Shown: positions 9,570-19,388, numbered from the stretch's first letter. The stretch: 64,000 nt of DNA from an uncultured Clostridia bacterium (GCA_934647305.1 CAKUFI010000001.1:1-64000), one strand, 5' to 3'. Translations and numbers: made by a program. The notes: generated by a model not told the origin, from the sequence alone.

Positions 9570-11672
9570 ATGCCGTACAAGTTGGTCATTGTGGAGTCAC
9601 CCGCCAAGGCGCGCACCATCAGCAAGTTCCTGGGCCGAGGCTACAAAGTCGAGGCCTCGAACGGTCACGTGCGCGACATGCCCAAGTCACAGATCGGCGT
9701 GGACATTGAGCACAATTTCACGCCCAAGTATATCACCATCCGCGGCCGCGGGGAAATTCTGGACAAGATCCGCAAGGAAGCGAAAAACGCGACCAAAGTC
9801 TTCCTCGCGACAGACCCGGACCGCGAAGGAGAGGCCATTTCCTGGCATCTGGCCAACGTGCTGGGCATCAAGGAGGACGCGCCCTGCCGCATCGAGTTCT
9901 TCGAGATCACCAACAAGGCGGTCAAGGAGGCCATCAAGTCCTGCCGCCCGATCGACATGGATCTGGTCAACGCGCAGCAGGCCCGCCGCGTGCTGGACCG
10001 CCTGATCGGCTACAAGATCAGCCCGCTTCTGTGGCGCAAGATTCATAAGGGGCTGTCGGCTGGCCGCGTGCAGTCGGTCGCCACGGCCATGATCTGCGAC
10101 CGCGAGCGCGAAATCGAGGCCTTCGAGCCGGAGGAATACTGGACGATCACCGGTTCCTTCGAGAGCGAGGGCATGCGCTTTGACGCGCGCTTCCTGTCGG
10201 TCGACGGCGTGGACGCGCTGCACAACGAGCAGGAGGCGAATGCCGTCGCCGAGCGCATGCAGAAGGCACATTTTACCGTGCAGTCGGTCAAGAAGGGCGA
10301 GCGCCGCAAGAACCCCGCCGCGCCCTTTACCACCTCGAACCTGCAGCAGGAGGCCAGCCGCAAGCTGGGCTTCACCACCCTCAAGACCATGCAGATCGCC
10401 CAGCAGCTCTACGAAGGCGTGGACATCGAGGGCGAGGGCACGCAGGGTCTGGTGTCCTATATCCGTACCGACAGCACCCGCATTTCCGACGAGGCCGTCG
10501 CCGCCGTGCGCGAGATGATCTCCGGCAGCTACGGCCCCGACTACCTGCCCGCCGAGCCCAACCGCTACAAGAGCCGCAAGACCGCCCAGGACGCGCACGA
10601 GGCCATCCGCCCGACCGACGTCAACCGCCGCCCGGAGAATATCAAGTCCTCGCTGACCCGCGACCAGTTCCGCCTGTACAAGCTGATCTGGTCCCGCTTC
10701 GTGTCCAGCCAGATGACCCCGGCGGTCTACGACACGATCTCCGCTGACATCGAGGGCGACGGCGTGCTGCTGCGCGCCAGCGGACAGAAGCTGCGCTTCG
10801 CCGGCTTCACCGTGGTCTACGAGGAGGGTCAGGACGACGCGCAGGCCGAGCAGGAGGACATGCTGCCCGCGCTGGACGAGGGCACCGGGGCGCGCCTTCT
10901 CGAGGTGGCGCAGGAGCAGAAGTTCACCCAGGCGCCGCCGCGATACACCGAGGCCTCGCTCGTCCGCGCACTGGAGGAAAAGGGCATCGGCCGTCCCTCC
11001 ACCTACGCGCCCACCATCGCCACCATCCTGGCGCGCTCCTACGTGACCCGCGAAAACAAGCGGCTCATGCCCACCGAGCTGGGCCTGGTGGTCGACGACA
11101 TGATGAAGACCTACTTCCCGGACATCGTGGACATCCAGTTCACCGCCGGCATGGAGGATCAGCTGGACAAGGTCGAGGAGGGCGGCGTGGACTGGCACGA
11201 GATCATCCGCGAGTTCTACGGCCCCTTCGAAAAGACGCTTGAGAAGGCCGAAAACTCGATCGAGAAGGTCTCCGTCGAGCCGGAGGTTTCCGATATCCCC
11301 TGCGAAAAGTGCGGGGCGATGATGGTCTACAAGATGGGAAAGTACGGCAAGTTCCTGGCCTGCCCGAACTTCCCCGAGTGCCGCTTCACGATGGCGCTGC
11401 TCAAGTACATCGACGCAGAGTGCCCCGAGTGCGGCGGCAGGCTGCTCGAGCGCGTGAGCAAGAAGGGCCGCAAGTTCTACGGCTGTGAGCACTATCCCGA
11501 GTGCCAGTTCGTCTCCTGGGAGCAGCCGGTTCGGGAAAAGTGCCCCGTCTGCGGCGGACGCATGGTGCTCAAGCGCGGCCGCAAGGGCGAGGTGTACCAC
11601 GTGTGCGTCAACGAAAACTGCCGCCATCGCGTGGAAGTGGATCAGGGCGGAGGAAACGACGCGGATGAATGA
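9570..11672 (+). CDS. topA: DNA topoisomerase I
   Basis: Type IA topoisomerase, 700 residues, which relaxes negative supercoils. The TOPRIM domain opens with LVIVESPAKARTISKFLG and contains DPDREGEAISWHL; the catalytic tyrosine lies in SYIRTDSTRIS (Tyr about 297). Three C-terminal four-cysteine zinc ribbons follow (PCEKCG...CPNFPEC, ECPECGG...CEHYPEC, KCPVCGG...CVNENC), a Firmicutes-type tail. ATG 9570 follows CGGAGG. The stop overlaps the trmFO start by 8 bp. Confidence 0.97.
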   Translation: MPYKLVIVESPAKARTISKFLGRGYKVEASNGHVRDMPKSQIGVDIEHNFTPKYITIRGRGEILDKIRKEAKNATKVFLATDPDREGEAISWHLANVLGIKEDAPCRIEFFEITNKAVKEAIKSCRPIDMDLVNAQQARRVLDRLIGYKISPLLWRKIHKGLSAGRVQSVATAMICDREREIEAFEPEEYWTITGSFESEGMRFDARFLSVDGVDALHNEQEANAVAERMQKAHFTVQSVKKGERRKNPAAPFTTSNLQQEASRKLGFTTLKTMQIAQQLYEGVDIEGEGTQGLVSYIRTDSTRISDEAVAAVREMISGSYGPDYLPAEPNRYKSRKTAQDAHEAIRPTDVNRRPENIKSSLTRDQFRLYKLIWSRFVSSQMTPAVYDTISADIEGDGVLLRASGQKLRFAGFTVVYEEGQDDAQAEQEDMLPALDEGTGARLLEVAQEQKFTQAPPRYTEASLVRALEEKGIGRPSTYAPTIATILARSYVTRENKRLMPTELGLVVDDMMKTYFPDIVDIQFTAGMEDQLDKVEEGGVDWHEIIREFYGPFEKTLEKAENSIEKVSVEPEVSDIPCEKCGAMMVYKMGKYGKFLACPNFPECRFTMALLKYIDAECPECGGRLLERVSKKGRKFYGCEHYPECQFVSWEQPVREKCPVCGGRMVLKRGRKGEVYHVCVNENCRHRVEVDQGGGNDADE

Positions 11673-12981
11673 GAGAGTAACCATTGTGGGCGCGGGACTG
11701 GCGGGCAGCGAGGCCGCCTGGCAGCTGCTCAGGCGCGGCGTCCCTGTCACGCTGATTGAAATGCGCCCGGTCAGGTCCACGCCCGCCCACGTCACCGACG
11801 GTTTTGCCGAGCTGGTCTGCTCGAACTCGCTCAAGGCCGAGCACCTGACCAACGGCAGCGGTCTTTTGAAGGCCGAAATGCGCCGCTTCGACTCGCTGAT
11901 CCTGCGCTGCGCCGAGGAGAGCCGTGTGCCGGCCGGCGGGGCGCTGGCGGTCGACCGGACGCTGTTTTCAAGGAAGGTCACCGACGCGCTGACGAATCAC
12001 CCGCTGTGCGAGGTGCGCCGCGAGGTGGTTTCGTCGCTCCCGGACGCGCCCTGCATCATCGCCACCGGCCCTTTGACCGACGACGGCCTGGCGCAGGCGA
12101 TACAGGCCCTCCCCGGCATGAGCGCGCTCAACTTCTTCGACGCGGAGGCGCCCATCGTGACCGCCGAGTCGATCGACATGACCAAAGCCTTCCGCGCCTC
12201 GCGCTACGGCCGGGGCGACGGCGACGACTACATCAACTGCCCGATGACCGAGGAGGAGTACAACGCCTTTTACGACGCGCTGGTCTCCGCCGAGCTGGCC
12301 GAGGTGCACGACTTTGAAAAGAAGCTGGTGTTCGAGGGCTGCCTGGCGGTCGAAATCCTGGCGGGCAGGGGGCGCATGACGCTGGCCTTCGGGCCGCTCA
12401 AGCCGGTCGGCCTCATCGACCCGCACACCGGAAAGCAGCCCTTCGCCGTGGTGCAGCTGCGCCAGGACAACGCCCAGGGCACGCTCTATAATATCGTAGG
12501 CTTTCAGACCCGCCTCAAGTGGGGCGAGCAGAAGCGCGTCTTCGGCATGATTCCCGGCCTTGAGAAGGCCGAGTACGCCCGCTACGGCGTGATGCACCGC
12601 AACACCTACCTAAACGGCCCCGACGTGCTGGGGGACAACTTCGCCCTGAAAACCGATCCGCTTTTCCGCTTCGCCGGCCAGATGACCGGCGTGGAGGGGT
12701 ATATGGAATCGGCGGCCAGCGGCCTTCTCGCGGGCGTGATGCTCTCGCGCAGGCTGCGCGGCCTGAGCGAGCCCACGCTGCCCGGCACCACCATGCTGGG
12801 CGCGCTCGTGCGCCACACCACCACGAAAACATCCGATTATCAGCCCATGAACGCCAACTTCGGCATACTCGACCCGCTCGAAAAGCGCGTCCGGGGCAAG
12901 AAATTCCGCTACGAGGCCCTGTCCGAGCGCGCGCTCGCCGACCTGGACAGGCTGGTCGCGGAGGAACGTCTGGAGGATTAA
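11665..12981 (+). CDS. trmFO: Folate-dependent tRNA (m5U54) methyltransferase TrmFO
   Basis: A 438-residue FAD enzyme that makes 5-methyluridine at tRNA position 54 using methylene-tetrahydrofolate. The N-terminal dinucleotide fold reads [15 protein letters not shown], and the family signatures [42 protein letters not shown] and [16 protein letters not shown] are present. The start at 11665 overlaps topA by 8 bp, giving translational coupling. In many Firmicutes xerC follows; here hslV follows directly with a 5-bp gap. Confidence 0.96.
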   Translation: MNERVTIVGAGLAGSEAAWQLLRRGVPVTLIEMRPVRSTPAHVTDGFAELVCSNSLKAEHLTNGSGLLKAEMRRFDSLILRCAEESRVPAGGALAVDRTLFSRKVTDALTNHPLCEVRREVVSSLPDAPCIIATGPLTDDGLAQAIQALPGMSALNFFDAEAPIVTAESIDMTKAFRASRYGRGDGDDYINCPMTEEEYNAFYDALVSAELAEVHDFEKKLVFEGCLAVEILAGRGRMTLAFGPLKPVGLIDPHTGKQPFAVVQLRQDNAQGTLYNIVGFQTRLKWGEQKRVFGMIPGLEKAEYARYGVMHRNTYLNGPDVLGDNFALKTDPLFRFAGQMTGVEGYMESAASGLLAGVMLSRRLRGLSEPTLPGTTMLGALVRHTTTKTSDYQPMNANFGILDPLEKRVRGKKFRYEALSERALADLDRLVAEERLED

Positions 12982-12986
12982 AGCAC

Positions 12987-13529
12987 ATGTCCATTAAGGG
13001 TACAACCATCTGCGCGGTGCGCCGAAACGGCGTGACCGCCATCGCGGGCGACGGCCAGGTGACGATGGGCGAAAGCGTCGTCATGAAAAACAACGCCGTC
13101 AAGGTTCGCCGCATCTTTAACGACCGGGTGGTCGTCGGCTTCGCGGGCACGGTGGCCGACGCGTTCGCGCTGTGCGAGCGGCTGGAGACCAAGCTGACCC
13201 AGTACGCCGGCAACCTGCAGCGCGCCGCCGTCGAGCTGGCGATGGACTGGCGCAGCGACAAGGCCATGCGCAAGCTGGAGGCCATGCTGATCTGCGCCGA
13301 CAGGGACAACCTGATGGTGCTGTCGGGCAGCGGCGAGGTGATCGAGCCGGACGGCGACATCCTGGCCATCGGCTCAGGCGGCAACTACGCGCTCTCCGCC
13401 GGCAAGGCGCTGCTGGAGAACACCGACCTGCCCGCCGAGGCCGTCGCGAAGAAGGCGCTGCTGATCGCCTCCTCGATCTGCGTCTACACCAACGACCACA
13501 TTACCGTGGAGGTGATCGGCCGTGAATAA
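12987..13529 (+). CDS. hslV: ATP-dependent protease subunit HslV (ClpQ)
   Basis: A 180-residue threonine peptidase of the HslUV proteasome-like complex. The N-terminus reads [30 protein letters not shown]; processing before the TT pair would expose the catalytic threonine, leaving a 5-residue propeptide like that of Bacillus ClpQ. Conserved [17 protein letters not shown] and [10 protein letters not shown] segments follow. The stop overlaps the GTG start of hslU by 8 bp. Confidence 0.97.
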   Translation: MSIKGTTICAVRRNGVTAIAGDGQVTMGESVVMKNNAVKVRRIFNDRVVVGFAGTVADAFALCERLETKLTQYAGNLQRAAVELAMDWRSDKAMRKLEAMLICADRDNLMVLSGSGEVIEPDGDILAIGSGGNYALSAGKALLENTDLPAEAVAKKALLIASSICVYTNDHITVEVIGRE

Positions 13530-14886
13530 GCTCACCCCGCGCGAAATCGTGCGCGAACTGGACAAATACATCATCGGCCAGGACGAGGCCAAGCGCGCCG
13601 TGGCCATCGCGCTGCGCAACCGCTATCGCCGCGCCCAGCTCCCTCCCGAAATGCAGGAGGAGGTCACGCCCAAGAACATCCTGATGGTCGGCCCGACCGG
13701 CGTGGGCAAGACCGAAATCGCCCGCCGTCTGGCCAGACTGGTGGACGCGCCCTTCGTCAAGGTCGAGGCCACCAAGTTCACCGAGGTGGGCTACGTCGGC
13801 CGCGACGTGGACTCGATCATCCGCGACCTGGTCGAGGCCTCGATCCGCACGGTCAAGAAGGCGCATGAGGACGGCGTGACCGGCCAGGCGCAGGAGCGCG
13901 CCGAGGAGCGCCTGATCGACCTGATCATCGACCCGCCCAGGAAGCCCGCCAACCCCATCGACATCCTGCTGGGCAACAAGCCGAAGAAGGCCGAGCTCTC
14001 GCCCGAGGCGCGCGAAAAGGAAGCGCCCCGCCGCGACGAAATCCGTTCTCAGCTGCGCGAGGGCAAGCTGGAGCACATGCTGGTCGAGGTCGAGGTGGAG
14101 GAAATCACCCCGAGCAACGAAATCCCCGGCACCGACGTGAACATGAACGACGTGCTGGGTTCGATCATGCCCAAGAAGACCAAGCTGCGCAGGGTCGAGG
14201 TCGCCGAGGCGCGCAAAATCCTGGTCGCCGAGGAGCAGCAGAACCTGATCGACATGGACAGCGTGTACACCGAGGCGCTGCGCGCCGCCGAGGAGGACGG
14301 CATCGTTTTCCTGGACGAGATCGACAAGGTGGCGGGCAAGGCCTCCGGCCACGGCCCCGACGTCTCCCGCGAGGGCGTGCAGCGCGACATCCTGCCCATC
14401 GTCGAGGGCTGCACTGTCGCCACCAAGTACGGCCCGGTCAAGACCGACCACATCCTCTTCATCGCGGCCGGTGCGTTCCACGTCTCCAAGGTCTCCGACC
14501 TGATTCCCGAGCTGCAGGGCCGCTTCCCGGTACACGTGGAGCTCAAACCCCTGACCATCGACGACTACAAGCGCATCCTCACCCAGCCGCAGAACGCGCT
14601 CATCCGCCAGTATGAGGCGCTGCTCGCCGTGGACGGCGTGGAGCTCGAGTTCAAGGAGGACGCGCTGGACGCCATCGCCGAGCACGCCTTCTATGCCAAC
14701 GAGCACAGCGAGAACATCGGCGCGCGCAGGCTGCACACAGAGCTTGAGAAGATGCTCAGCGACATCGCCTTCAACGCGGGCGGCGGCGACGGTGCGCAGG
14801 TCAAGGTGACCATCGACGCGGCCTACGTCGAAAGCCAGCTCAAGGCCGAGACGAAGCAGCAGGATCTGAGCCGCTATATCCTGTAA
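13522..14886 (+). CDS. hslU: HslUV ATPase subunit HslU (ClpY)
   Basis: A 454-residue AAA+ unfoldase that feeds HslV. It begins with GTG at 13522 inside the end of hslV. Visible are the N-terminal [21 protein letters not shown], Walker [10 protein letters not shown], the I-domain, Walker [11 protein letters not shown], the pore and sensor region [13 protein letters not shown], and the C-terminal peptide LSRYIL that docks into HslV. Length is normal. A strong terminator follows at 14901-14930, ending the dprA-hslU run. codY, often next in Bacillus-type loci, is absent. Confidence 0.97.
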   Translation: MNKLTPREIVRELDKYIIGQDEAKRAVAIALRNRYRRAQLPPEMQEEVTPKNILMVGPTGVGKTEIARRLARLVDAPFVKVEATKFTEVGYVGRDVDSIIRDLVEASIRTVKKAHEDGVTGQAQERAEERLIDLIIDPPRKPANPIDILLGNKPKKAELSPEAREKEAPRRDEIRSQLREGKLEHMLVEVEVEEITPSNEIPGTDVNMNDVLGSIMPKKTKLRRVEVAEARKILVAEEQQNLIDMDSVYTEALRAAEEDGIVFLDEIDKVAGKASGHGPDVSREGVQRDILPIVEGCTVATKYGPVKTDHILFIAAGAFHVSKVSDLIPELQGRFPVHVELKPLTIDDYKRILTQPQNALIRQYEALLAVDGVELEFKEDALDAIAEHAFYANEHSENIGARRLHTELEKMLSDIAFNAGGGDGAQVKVTIDAAYVESQLKAETKQQDLSRYIL

Positions 14887-14900
14887 ACGTTATTGATTGA

Positions 14901-14930
14901 AGGGCCTGATTCACGCGATCAGGCCCTTTT
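14901..14930 (+). terminator. Rho-independent terminator after hslU
   Basis: A perfect 10-bp stem AGGGCCTGAT/ATCAGGCCCT with loop TCACGCG-type sequence is followed by a short T run. It lies 14 bp after the hslU stop. Confidence 0.85.
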
Positions 14931-14947
14931 AGCGAAAGGAGAAAGAC

Positions 14948-16312
14948 ATGAACAAATGGCAAATCGAGTCGGCCTGCGCCTCGACGCAGGAGGCGTTCGG
15001 GCTTCAGGCGGTCGCCGCGGCGATCCGGCGGCATGCGGGCTATGCCCCGGCGGTGCGGCCGCGCGTGGAGGAGGGCAGCTGCGTCCGCCTGCGCCTGGAC
15101 AAAGCCCTGCCCGCGAACGCCTATCGCCTGCAGGTGAGCGAGCCGACCGTGCAGGGTCAGCAGGTCTGTCTCTCCGGCGCGGACGAAAACGCGCTGATGT
15201 ACGCCTGCATGGACTTTGCGAACGTGTACCTCGAGAAGGCGGCGCAGTCGGACACCTCAGGCTCGCCCTACTATCGCCGCTCGATCTTCGCCGGGGACGC
15301 GCTGCCCGCCGCCGATCACCTCAGCGCGCCGGTCATTCTTCACCGCGGCCTGTGGACGTGGGGACACGCGATCTACGACGTGCGCGGCTACCTGGAGCAC
15401 ATGGCGCGCCTGAAGCTCAACGAGATCATCATCTGGAACGACTTTCTGCCGGTCAACGCGCGCGAGGTAGTGGAAATCGCCCATTCGCTGGGCATTCGCG
15501 TGATCTGGGGGTACGCCTGGGGCTGGGACACCGGCATCCATCTCGATCTGTCCGATCAGGCGGCGCTTGACCGGGCGGCCGACGCGGTGGTGGAGCAGTA
15601 CGAGCGCGAGTACGCCGGCGCGGACGGCGACGGGCTGTACTTCCAGAGCTTCACCGAGACCGCCCAGGATCGGGTCAACGGCCGCCTCATCGCCGAGGTC
15701 GTCGTGGACTGGGTCAACGGCATCGCCGCGCGCATCCTTGAAAAGCATCCGCGGCTTCGCCTGCAGTTCGGCCTGCACGCCTCGTCGGTCAAAAACCACC
15801 TGGAGCACATCGCCCGCACCGACCCGCGCGTCGAGATCATCTGGGAGGACTGCGGCGACTTCCCGTACCACTACATGCCCTCCCGGCAATCCAACCCGCA
15901 GGCCACGCGCGATTTCACCGACCGCATGCTCTCCCTTCGCCCAGGCACGGTCACCGGCGCGGTGCTCAAGGGCATGATCTGCCTGGACTGGGGCGCGTTC
16001 GAGCACCAGGCCGGCCCCTTCGTGCTGGGTCACGCGGACGAGGAAACGATTCGCGCCCGCAGGGAGCGGATTCGTCCCATCTGGCGGCAGATACAGGCCG
16101 AGTGGATGACCTGGGGCGCGGTCTGTCAGGCGACGGTCAGGCAGATGGCCGCCTCGCCGGTCGCGCTGTACGGCCTGCTCGAGGACGGCCTGTTCGAGCG
16201 CGATATCCCGCTGCCCGCGGCGCTCTTCGCGGGGCTTCTGTGGAATCCCGAGGCGGATTTTAGCGAGCTGCTGCGAACCTGCGCCCAGCGAAGCGACGTG
16301 ACGCTCTACTGA
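14948..16312 (+). CDS. Putative glycoside hydrolase with GH20-like two-domain layout
   Basis: A 454-residue cytoplasmic protein (no signal peptide) starting after AAAGGAG. The first 90 residues resemble the small alpha/beta domain that precedes GH20 and alpha-glucuronidase barrels. The rest looks like a TIM barrel, with RGLWTWGHAIYDVRGYLEHM, LKLNEIIIWNDFLP, IRVIWGYAWGWDTG, YFQSFTET and IIWEDCGDFPYHYMP. Glu in FTET and Glu-Asp in WEDCGDF are candidate active-site acids (inference). It lies next to a GH95 fucosidase, fitting glycan breakdown. I cannot assign a family confidently; GH20-, GH115- or GH67-like relatives are all possible. Confidence 0.55.
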   Translation: MNKWQIESACASTQEAFGLQAVAAAIRRHAGYAPAVRPRVEEGSCVRLRLDKALPANAYRLQVSEPTVQGQQVCLSGADENALMYACMDFANVYLEKAAQSDTSGSPYYRRSIFAGDALPAADHLSAPVILHRGLWTWGHAIYDVRGYLEHMARLKLNEIIIWNDFLPVNAREVVEIAHSLGIRVIWGYAWGWDTGIHLDLSDQAALDRAADAVVEQYEREYAGADGDGLYFQSFTETAQDRVNGRLIAEVVVDWVNGIAARILEKHPRLRLQFGLHASSVKNHLEHIARTDPRVEIIWEDCGDFPYHYMPSRQSNPQATRDFTDRMLSLRPGTVTGAVLKGMICLDWGAFEHQAGPFVLGHADEETIRARRERIRPIWRQIQAEWMTWGAVCQATVRQMAASPVALYGLLEDGLFERDIPLPAALFAGLLWNPEADFSELLRTCAQRSDVTLY

Positions 16313-16369
16313 CCCCATGGCCAAAGCGGAAAAAACCGGCCGCAGTTCGGACGAGTCTGCCCCGCGCCA

Positions 16370-16398
16370 TGGACGAAGTGCGCCTTATGCGTTAAAAT
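16370..16398 (+). promoter_or_regulatory. Candidate promoter of the GH95 gene
   Basis: TGGACG (16370-16375), 17-bp spacer and TAAAAT (16393-16398) precede the ribosome site GGGAGGA at 16407-16413. Consensus match is moderate. Confidence 0.5.
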
Positions 16399-16419
16399 AA
16401 ATACACGGGAGGAATGCTC

Positions 16420-18759
16420 ATGAATACCGCAACGACGCTCTGGTACGACCGCCCCTCGGCCAAGTGGACTGACGCGCTGCCCCTGGGCAACGGCTCGCTG
16501 GGCGCGATGGTGTACGGCGGCTGCCCGCAGGAGCGCATCTGCCTGAACCTGGACACGCTCTGGTCGGGCCGCCCCTATCCGAAGGAAACCGGCGACTATT
16601 CCGCCGCATACAGGCAGGCCCAGGCGCTGGCACAGGCGGGCAGGCTCCGCGAGGCGCAGGACCTGATCGAGGAAAAGTTGCTCACCCGCAACGGAAACAC
16701 CTATCTGCCGCTGGGCGATCTGCGCCTGGAGTTCGCCGAGGAGGGCAGGGTGCACGGCTATACCCGCTCGCTCGACCTCAAAACGGGCGTGCACACCGTC
16801 GCCTTTTCCCGCGAAAGGACTCGCTGGAATCTGGCGACCCAGGTGAAGGAAACCTGCTTCGTCTCGTATCCCGACCGCTGCCTGGTGCTGAGGCTGACCG
16901 CCTCCGAGCCGGTGACGGTGCAGGCAACGCTTCACAGTCTGCTGCGCCACGAATGCCGCGTCGAGGAGGGCGCGCTGCTCATGGACGTGACCTGCCCGGG
17001 CGAGCTGGGCCTGATGCGCAACGAGTTCGTGAAGGAAGAGGGCGGCGTGCGGGCGAGGGTGGCCTGCGCGGTTCAGTGCGACGGGCTGGTAAAGATGCAG
17101 GGCGGCGTGATCCGGGTGGAGGGCGCCAAGGAGCTGACGCTGTACTTGACCGCCGAAAGCTCGTTCGTGCGCTACGACCACGCGCCGGACAGCCGTGCCT
17201 ACCGCAAGCGTGCCTTAAAACGTCTCGCTGCGGCGCAAAATAAGGGGTATTTTGACCTGCTGGAAACGCACGAATGCGACATGGCGAAGTACTTTGACCG
17301 GGTCGAGCTGCACCTGGGCGAGACCGACGCGGGCAGCGCGCCGACCGATCAGCGCCTGATCGCGCATGGTCAGGGCGCGGACGACCCGTCGCTGTACACG
17401 CTTCTGTTCAACTATGCGCGCTATCTGATGATCGCCGCGTCCCGGCCGGGCAGTCAGCCGATGAACCTGCAGGGGCTCTGGAACGAGCGGCTGTACGCGC
17501 CCTGGGCGGCCAACTACACGGTCAATATCAACACGGAAATGAACTATTGGCCTGCGCTGGCCGGAAATCTTGCGGAGATGGCCGAACCGCTGGAGCGTAT
17601 GGTGCGGGAATTGTCCGTCATCGGGCGGGACACGGCCAGGGCATATTACGGCGCGCAGGGCTGGTGCTGCCATCACAACGTGGACCTCTGGCGGCAGAGC
17701 TTCCCGGCGCAGGGCAGCGCGACCTGGGGCTTCTGGTACAACGGCGGCGCGTGGATGAGCCGGCATCTCTATGACCACTGGCTCTATACCCGCGACGAGG
17801 CTTTCCTGCGGGAAAAGGCCTACCCGGTCATCAGGGGCTGCGCCGAGTTTTACCTGAGCATGCTGACCGACGACGGAAAAGGCTTCCTTATTATGTGCCC
17901 GTCTACGTCGCCTGAAAACGCCTACTGGATCGAGGGCGGAAAGCGCGACTGCGGCCTGTCGAAAACCACCGCGATGAGCATGGAAATCGCGCGCGAGGCG
18001 ATGGAGCACGCGCTTTCCTGTGCGAAAGCGCTGGGTGCGGACGAGGCGCTGCAAAAGACCATTGAGGAGACGCTTCCCCACCTGCTGCCGCTGCGCGTGG
18101 GATCGGACGGGCGGCTGATGGAGTGGTATGACGAGCAGACCGACACCGAGCCGGAGCACCGGCACGTTTCGCACCTCTACGCGCTGCATCCGGCGCATCA
18201 GATCACGCCCGAGGACACGCCCGAGCTGGTCGAGGCCTGCAAAAAGACGCTTCAGGCGCGCGGCGACGGCGGCACCGGCTGGAGCCTGGGCTGGAAGATC
18301 AACTTCTGGGCGAGGCTGCGCGACGGCGACCACGCGCTGCGGCTGCTGGACAACCAGCTTCGATATGTCGCGGGCGACGTGCCGGCCACGGGCGGCGGTA
18401 CCTATGCCAACCTCTTCGACGCGCACCCGCCGTTCCAGATCGACGGCAACTTCGGCGCGTGCAGCGGCATCATCGAGATGCTGCTTCAGGCCGACGAACA
18501 GCGCGTCCACCTGCTGCCCGCGCTGCCGGGCGCGTGGCGCGAGGGCAGCGTGCGCGGGCTGAAGGCGCCGGGCGACGTGACGGTCAGCCTGCGCTGGGCA
18601 GAGGGCAGGCTGGTCGAGGCGCGGCTCGAGTCGCCGATCGCGCAGACGGTGCGCGTGCGCTGGCCGGGCGGCGAGCAAGAGGTTCGTCTGGAAAAGGGAA
18701 AGGCCTGGACGCTGTCAGGCGGCCTGAGCAAAGCCTGCGGAATCGAAAAAGCACCATGA
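16420..18759 (+). CDS. Glycoside hydrolase family 95 (alpha-L-fucosidase type)
   Basis: A 779-residue enzyme likely removing terminal fucose (alpha-1,2-L-fucosidase) or alpha-galactose from glycans. GH95 landmarks are clear: WTDALPLGNGSLGAMVYGG and LNLDTLWSG in the N-terminal beta domain, MNLQGLWNERLYAPWAANY and NTEMNYWPAL in the alpha/alpha barrel, SPENAY, and HPPFQIDGNFGACSGIIEML near the C-terminus. No signal peptide is visible, so it acts on imported oligosaccharides. The second ATG (16420) was preferred because the first (16414) touches the ribosome site. A terminator follows. Confidence 0.92.
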   Translation: MNTATTLWYDRPSAKWTDALPLGNGSLGAMVYGGCPQERICLNLDTLWSGRPYPKETGDYSAAYRQAQALAQAGRLREAQDLIEEKLLTRNGNTYLPLGDLRLEFAEEGRVHGYTRSLDLKTGVHTVAFSRERTRWNLATQVKETCFVSYPDRCLVLRLTASEPVTVQATLHSLLRHECRVEEGALLMDVTCPGELGLMRNEFVKEEGGVRARVACAVQCDGLVKMQGGVIRVEGAKELTLYLTAESSFVRYDHAPDSRAYRKRALKRLAAAQNKGYFDLLETHECDMAKYFDRVELHLGETDAGSAPTDQRLIAHGQGADDPSLYTLLFNYARYLMIAASRPGSQPMNLQGLWNERLYAPWAANYTVNINTEMNYWPALAGNLAEMAEPLERMVRELSVIGRDTARAYYGAQGWCCHHNVDLWRQSFPAQGSATWGFWYNGGAWMSRHLYDHWLYTRDEAFLREKAYPVIRGCAEFYLSMLTDDGKGFLIMCPSTSPENAYWIEGGKRDCGLSKTTAMSMEIAREAMEHALSCAKALGADEALQKTIEETLPHLLPLRVGSDGRLMEWYDEQTDTEPEHRHVSHLYALHPAHQITPEDTPELVEACKKTLQARGDGGTGWSLGWKINFWARLRDGDHALRLLDNQLRYVAGDVPATGGGTYANLFDAHPPFQIDGNFGACSGIIEMLLQADEQRVHLLPALPGAWREGSVRGLKAPGDVTVSLRWAEGRLVEARLESPIAQTVRVRWPGGEQEVRLEKGKAWTLSGGLSKACGIEKAP

Positions 18760-18768
18760 GAAGGTCGA

Positions 18769-18797
18769 AGGCCTGAGGCGATTGCCTCGGGCCTTTT
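18769..18797 (+). terminator. Terminator after the GH95 gene
   Basis: AAGGCCTGAGGC stem, GATT loop, GCCTCGGGCCTT return arm and a TTTTTT run, starting 9 bp after the stop codon. Confidence 0.9.
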
Positions 18798-18952
18798 TTG
18801 TATTGAAGCGGGGCAGGCGGCGGGAGACAGCGGCTGACCTTTCGGGGAACGGGCCGCGCGGGGCAGAGAAAAAACCGGGCGAGAAGCTGAAGCGAACGAT
18901 GCGGACGCTTGATGCGGCTGCGGGGTATGCGGCAAAGAAATGAGATGCGCGG

Positions 18953-18992
18953 GCGCTGACGGGGGGCGGATGCCGCCCTGGGCGCTTTTTTC
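18953..18992 (+). terminator. Orphan terminator-like hairpin in a gene-free stretch
   Basis: A nested stem (GCGC outer arms, GGGCGG-ATG-CCGCCC inner stem) is followed by TTTTTT. It lies in the 18800-19080 interval, which holds no convincing protein gene. It could end an unannotated small RNA or be a decayed end of the neighbouring mobile remnant. Apart from this hairpin I see nothing in 18800-19080. Confidence 0.5.
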
Positions 18993-19079
18993 TTTGAAAC
19001 GCTCTTCCCCCCGCATTTCCTCAAAGGTACACGAAAAAAACCTGACTGTGCGCAAAAACATTCAGACGGCAGCAGGAGT

Positions 19080-19265
19080 TCAGCCGAGCTTTGTTAGCTT
19101 GGAAAGAAGCAGATTGATTTTACGTTCTTTGTTGAAGCTGTTGTAGTAGTCAGCACCTAAATCCTCGAAAAGTTCTCCATTAGAAAGCATATGGTAAATC
19201 GCTGTGAGGATGGAACGGACAAACGCGACAATGGCTCGTTTTTTATGCGCATTTGTGCAGGGCGC
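19080..19265 (-). pseudogene. IS110-family transposase remnant (C-terminal end)
   Basis: The minus-strand frame ending at 19080 translates to KKRAIVAFVRSILTAIYHML followed by SNGELFEDLGADYYNSFNKE and RKINLLLSKLTKLG. This matches the end of IS110/IS116/IS902 (transposase 20) proteins, where a KNKAIVAVARKLL-like helix precedes an EDLGADYYxxFNxExKI motif. The upstream part of the transposase is missing; the frame runs on into unrelated sequence that overlaps the divergent permease promoter. It is a dead fragment about 60 residues long, marking a past insertion next to sugar locus 1. Confidence 0.75.
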
Positions 19266-19334
19266 GGGCGGCGATAACGGAAAATACGCCTGATTCTGCA
19301 CACATTCAAGCAAAACCATGGCGCTTTGCCGCTT

Positions 19335-19355
19335 TGGTTCGTATAATTTGAACCA
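19335..19355 (+). promoter_or_regulatory. Promoter -10 inside an inverted-repeat operator
   Basis: TATAAT at 19342-19347 lies in the 9-bp spacer of a perfect palindrome TGGTTC-N9-GAACCA (19335-19340, 19350-19355), 33 bp before the first permease gene. No good -35 is visible 17 bp upstream, so an activator or a repressor acting at this palindrome is plausible. Confidence 0.6.
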
Positions 19356-19388
19356 TACTATGCGAGCAGCGACACGGGAGGAACGAGA

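Noticed and set aside
9687..11981. A 764-codon minus-strand frame opposite topA/trmFO
   Set aside because: Shadow of topA; both plus-strand genes are certain.
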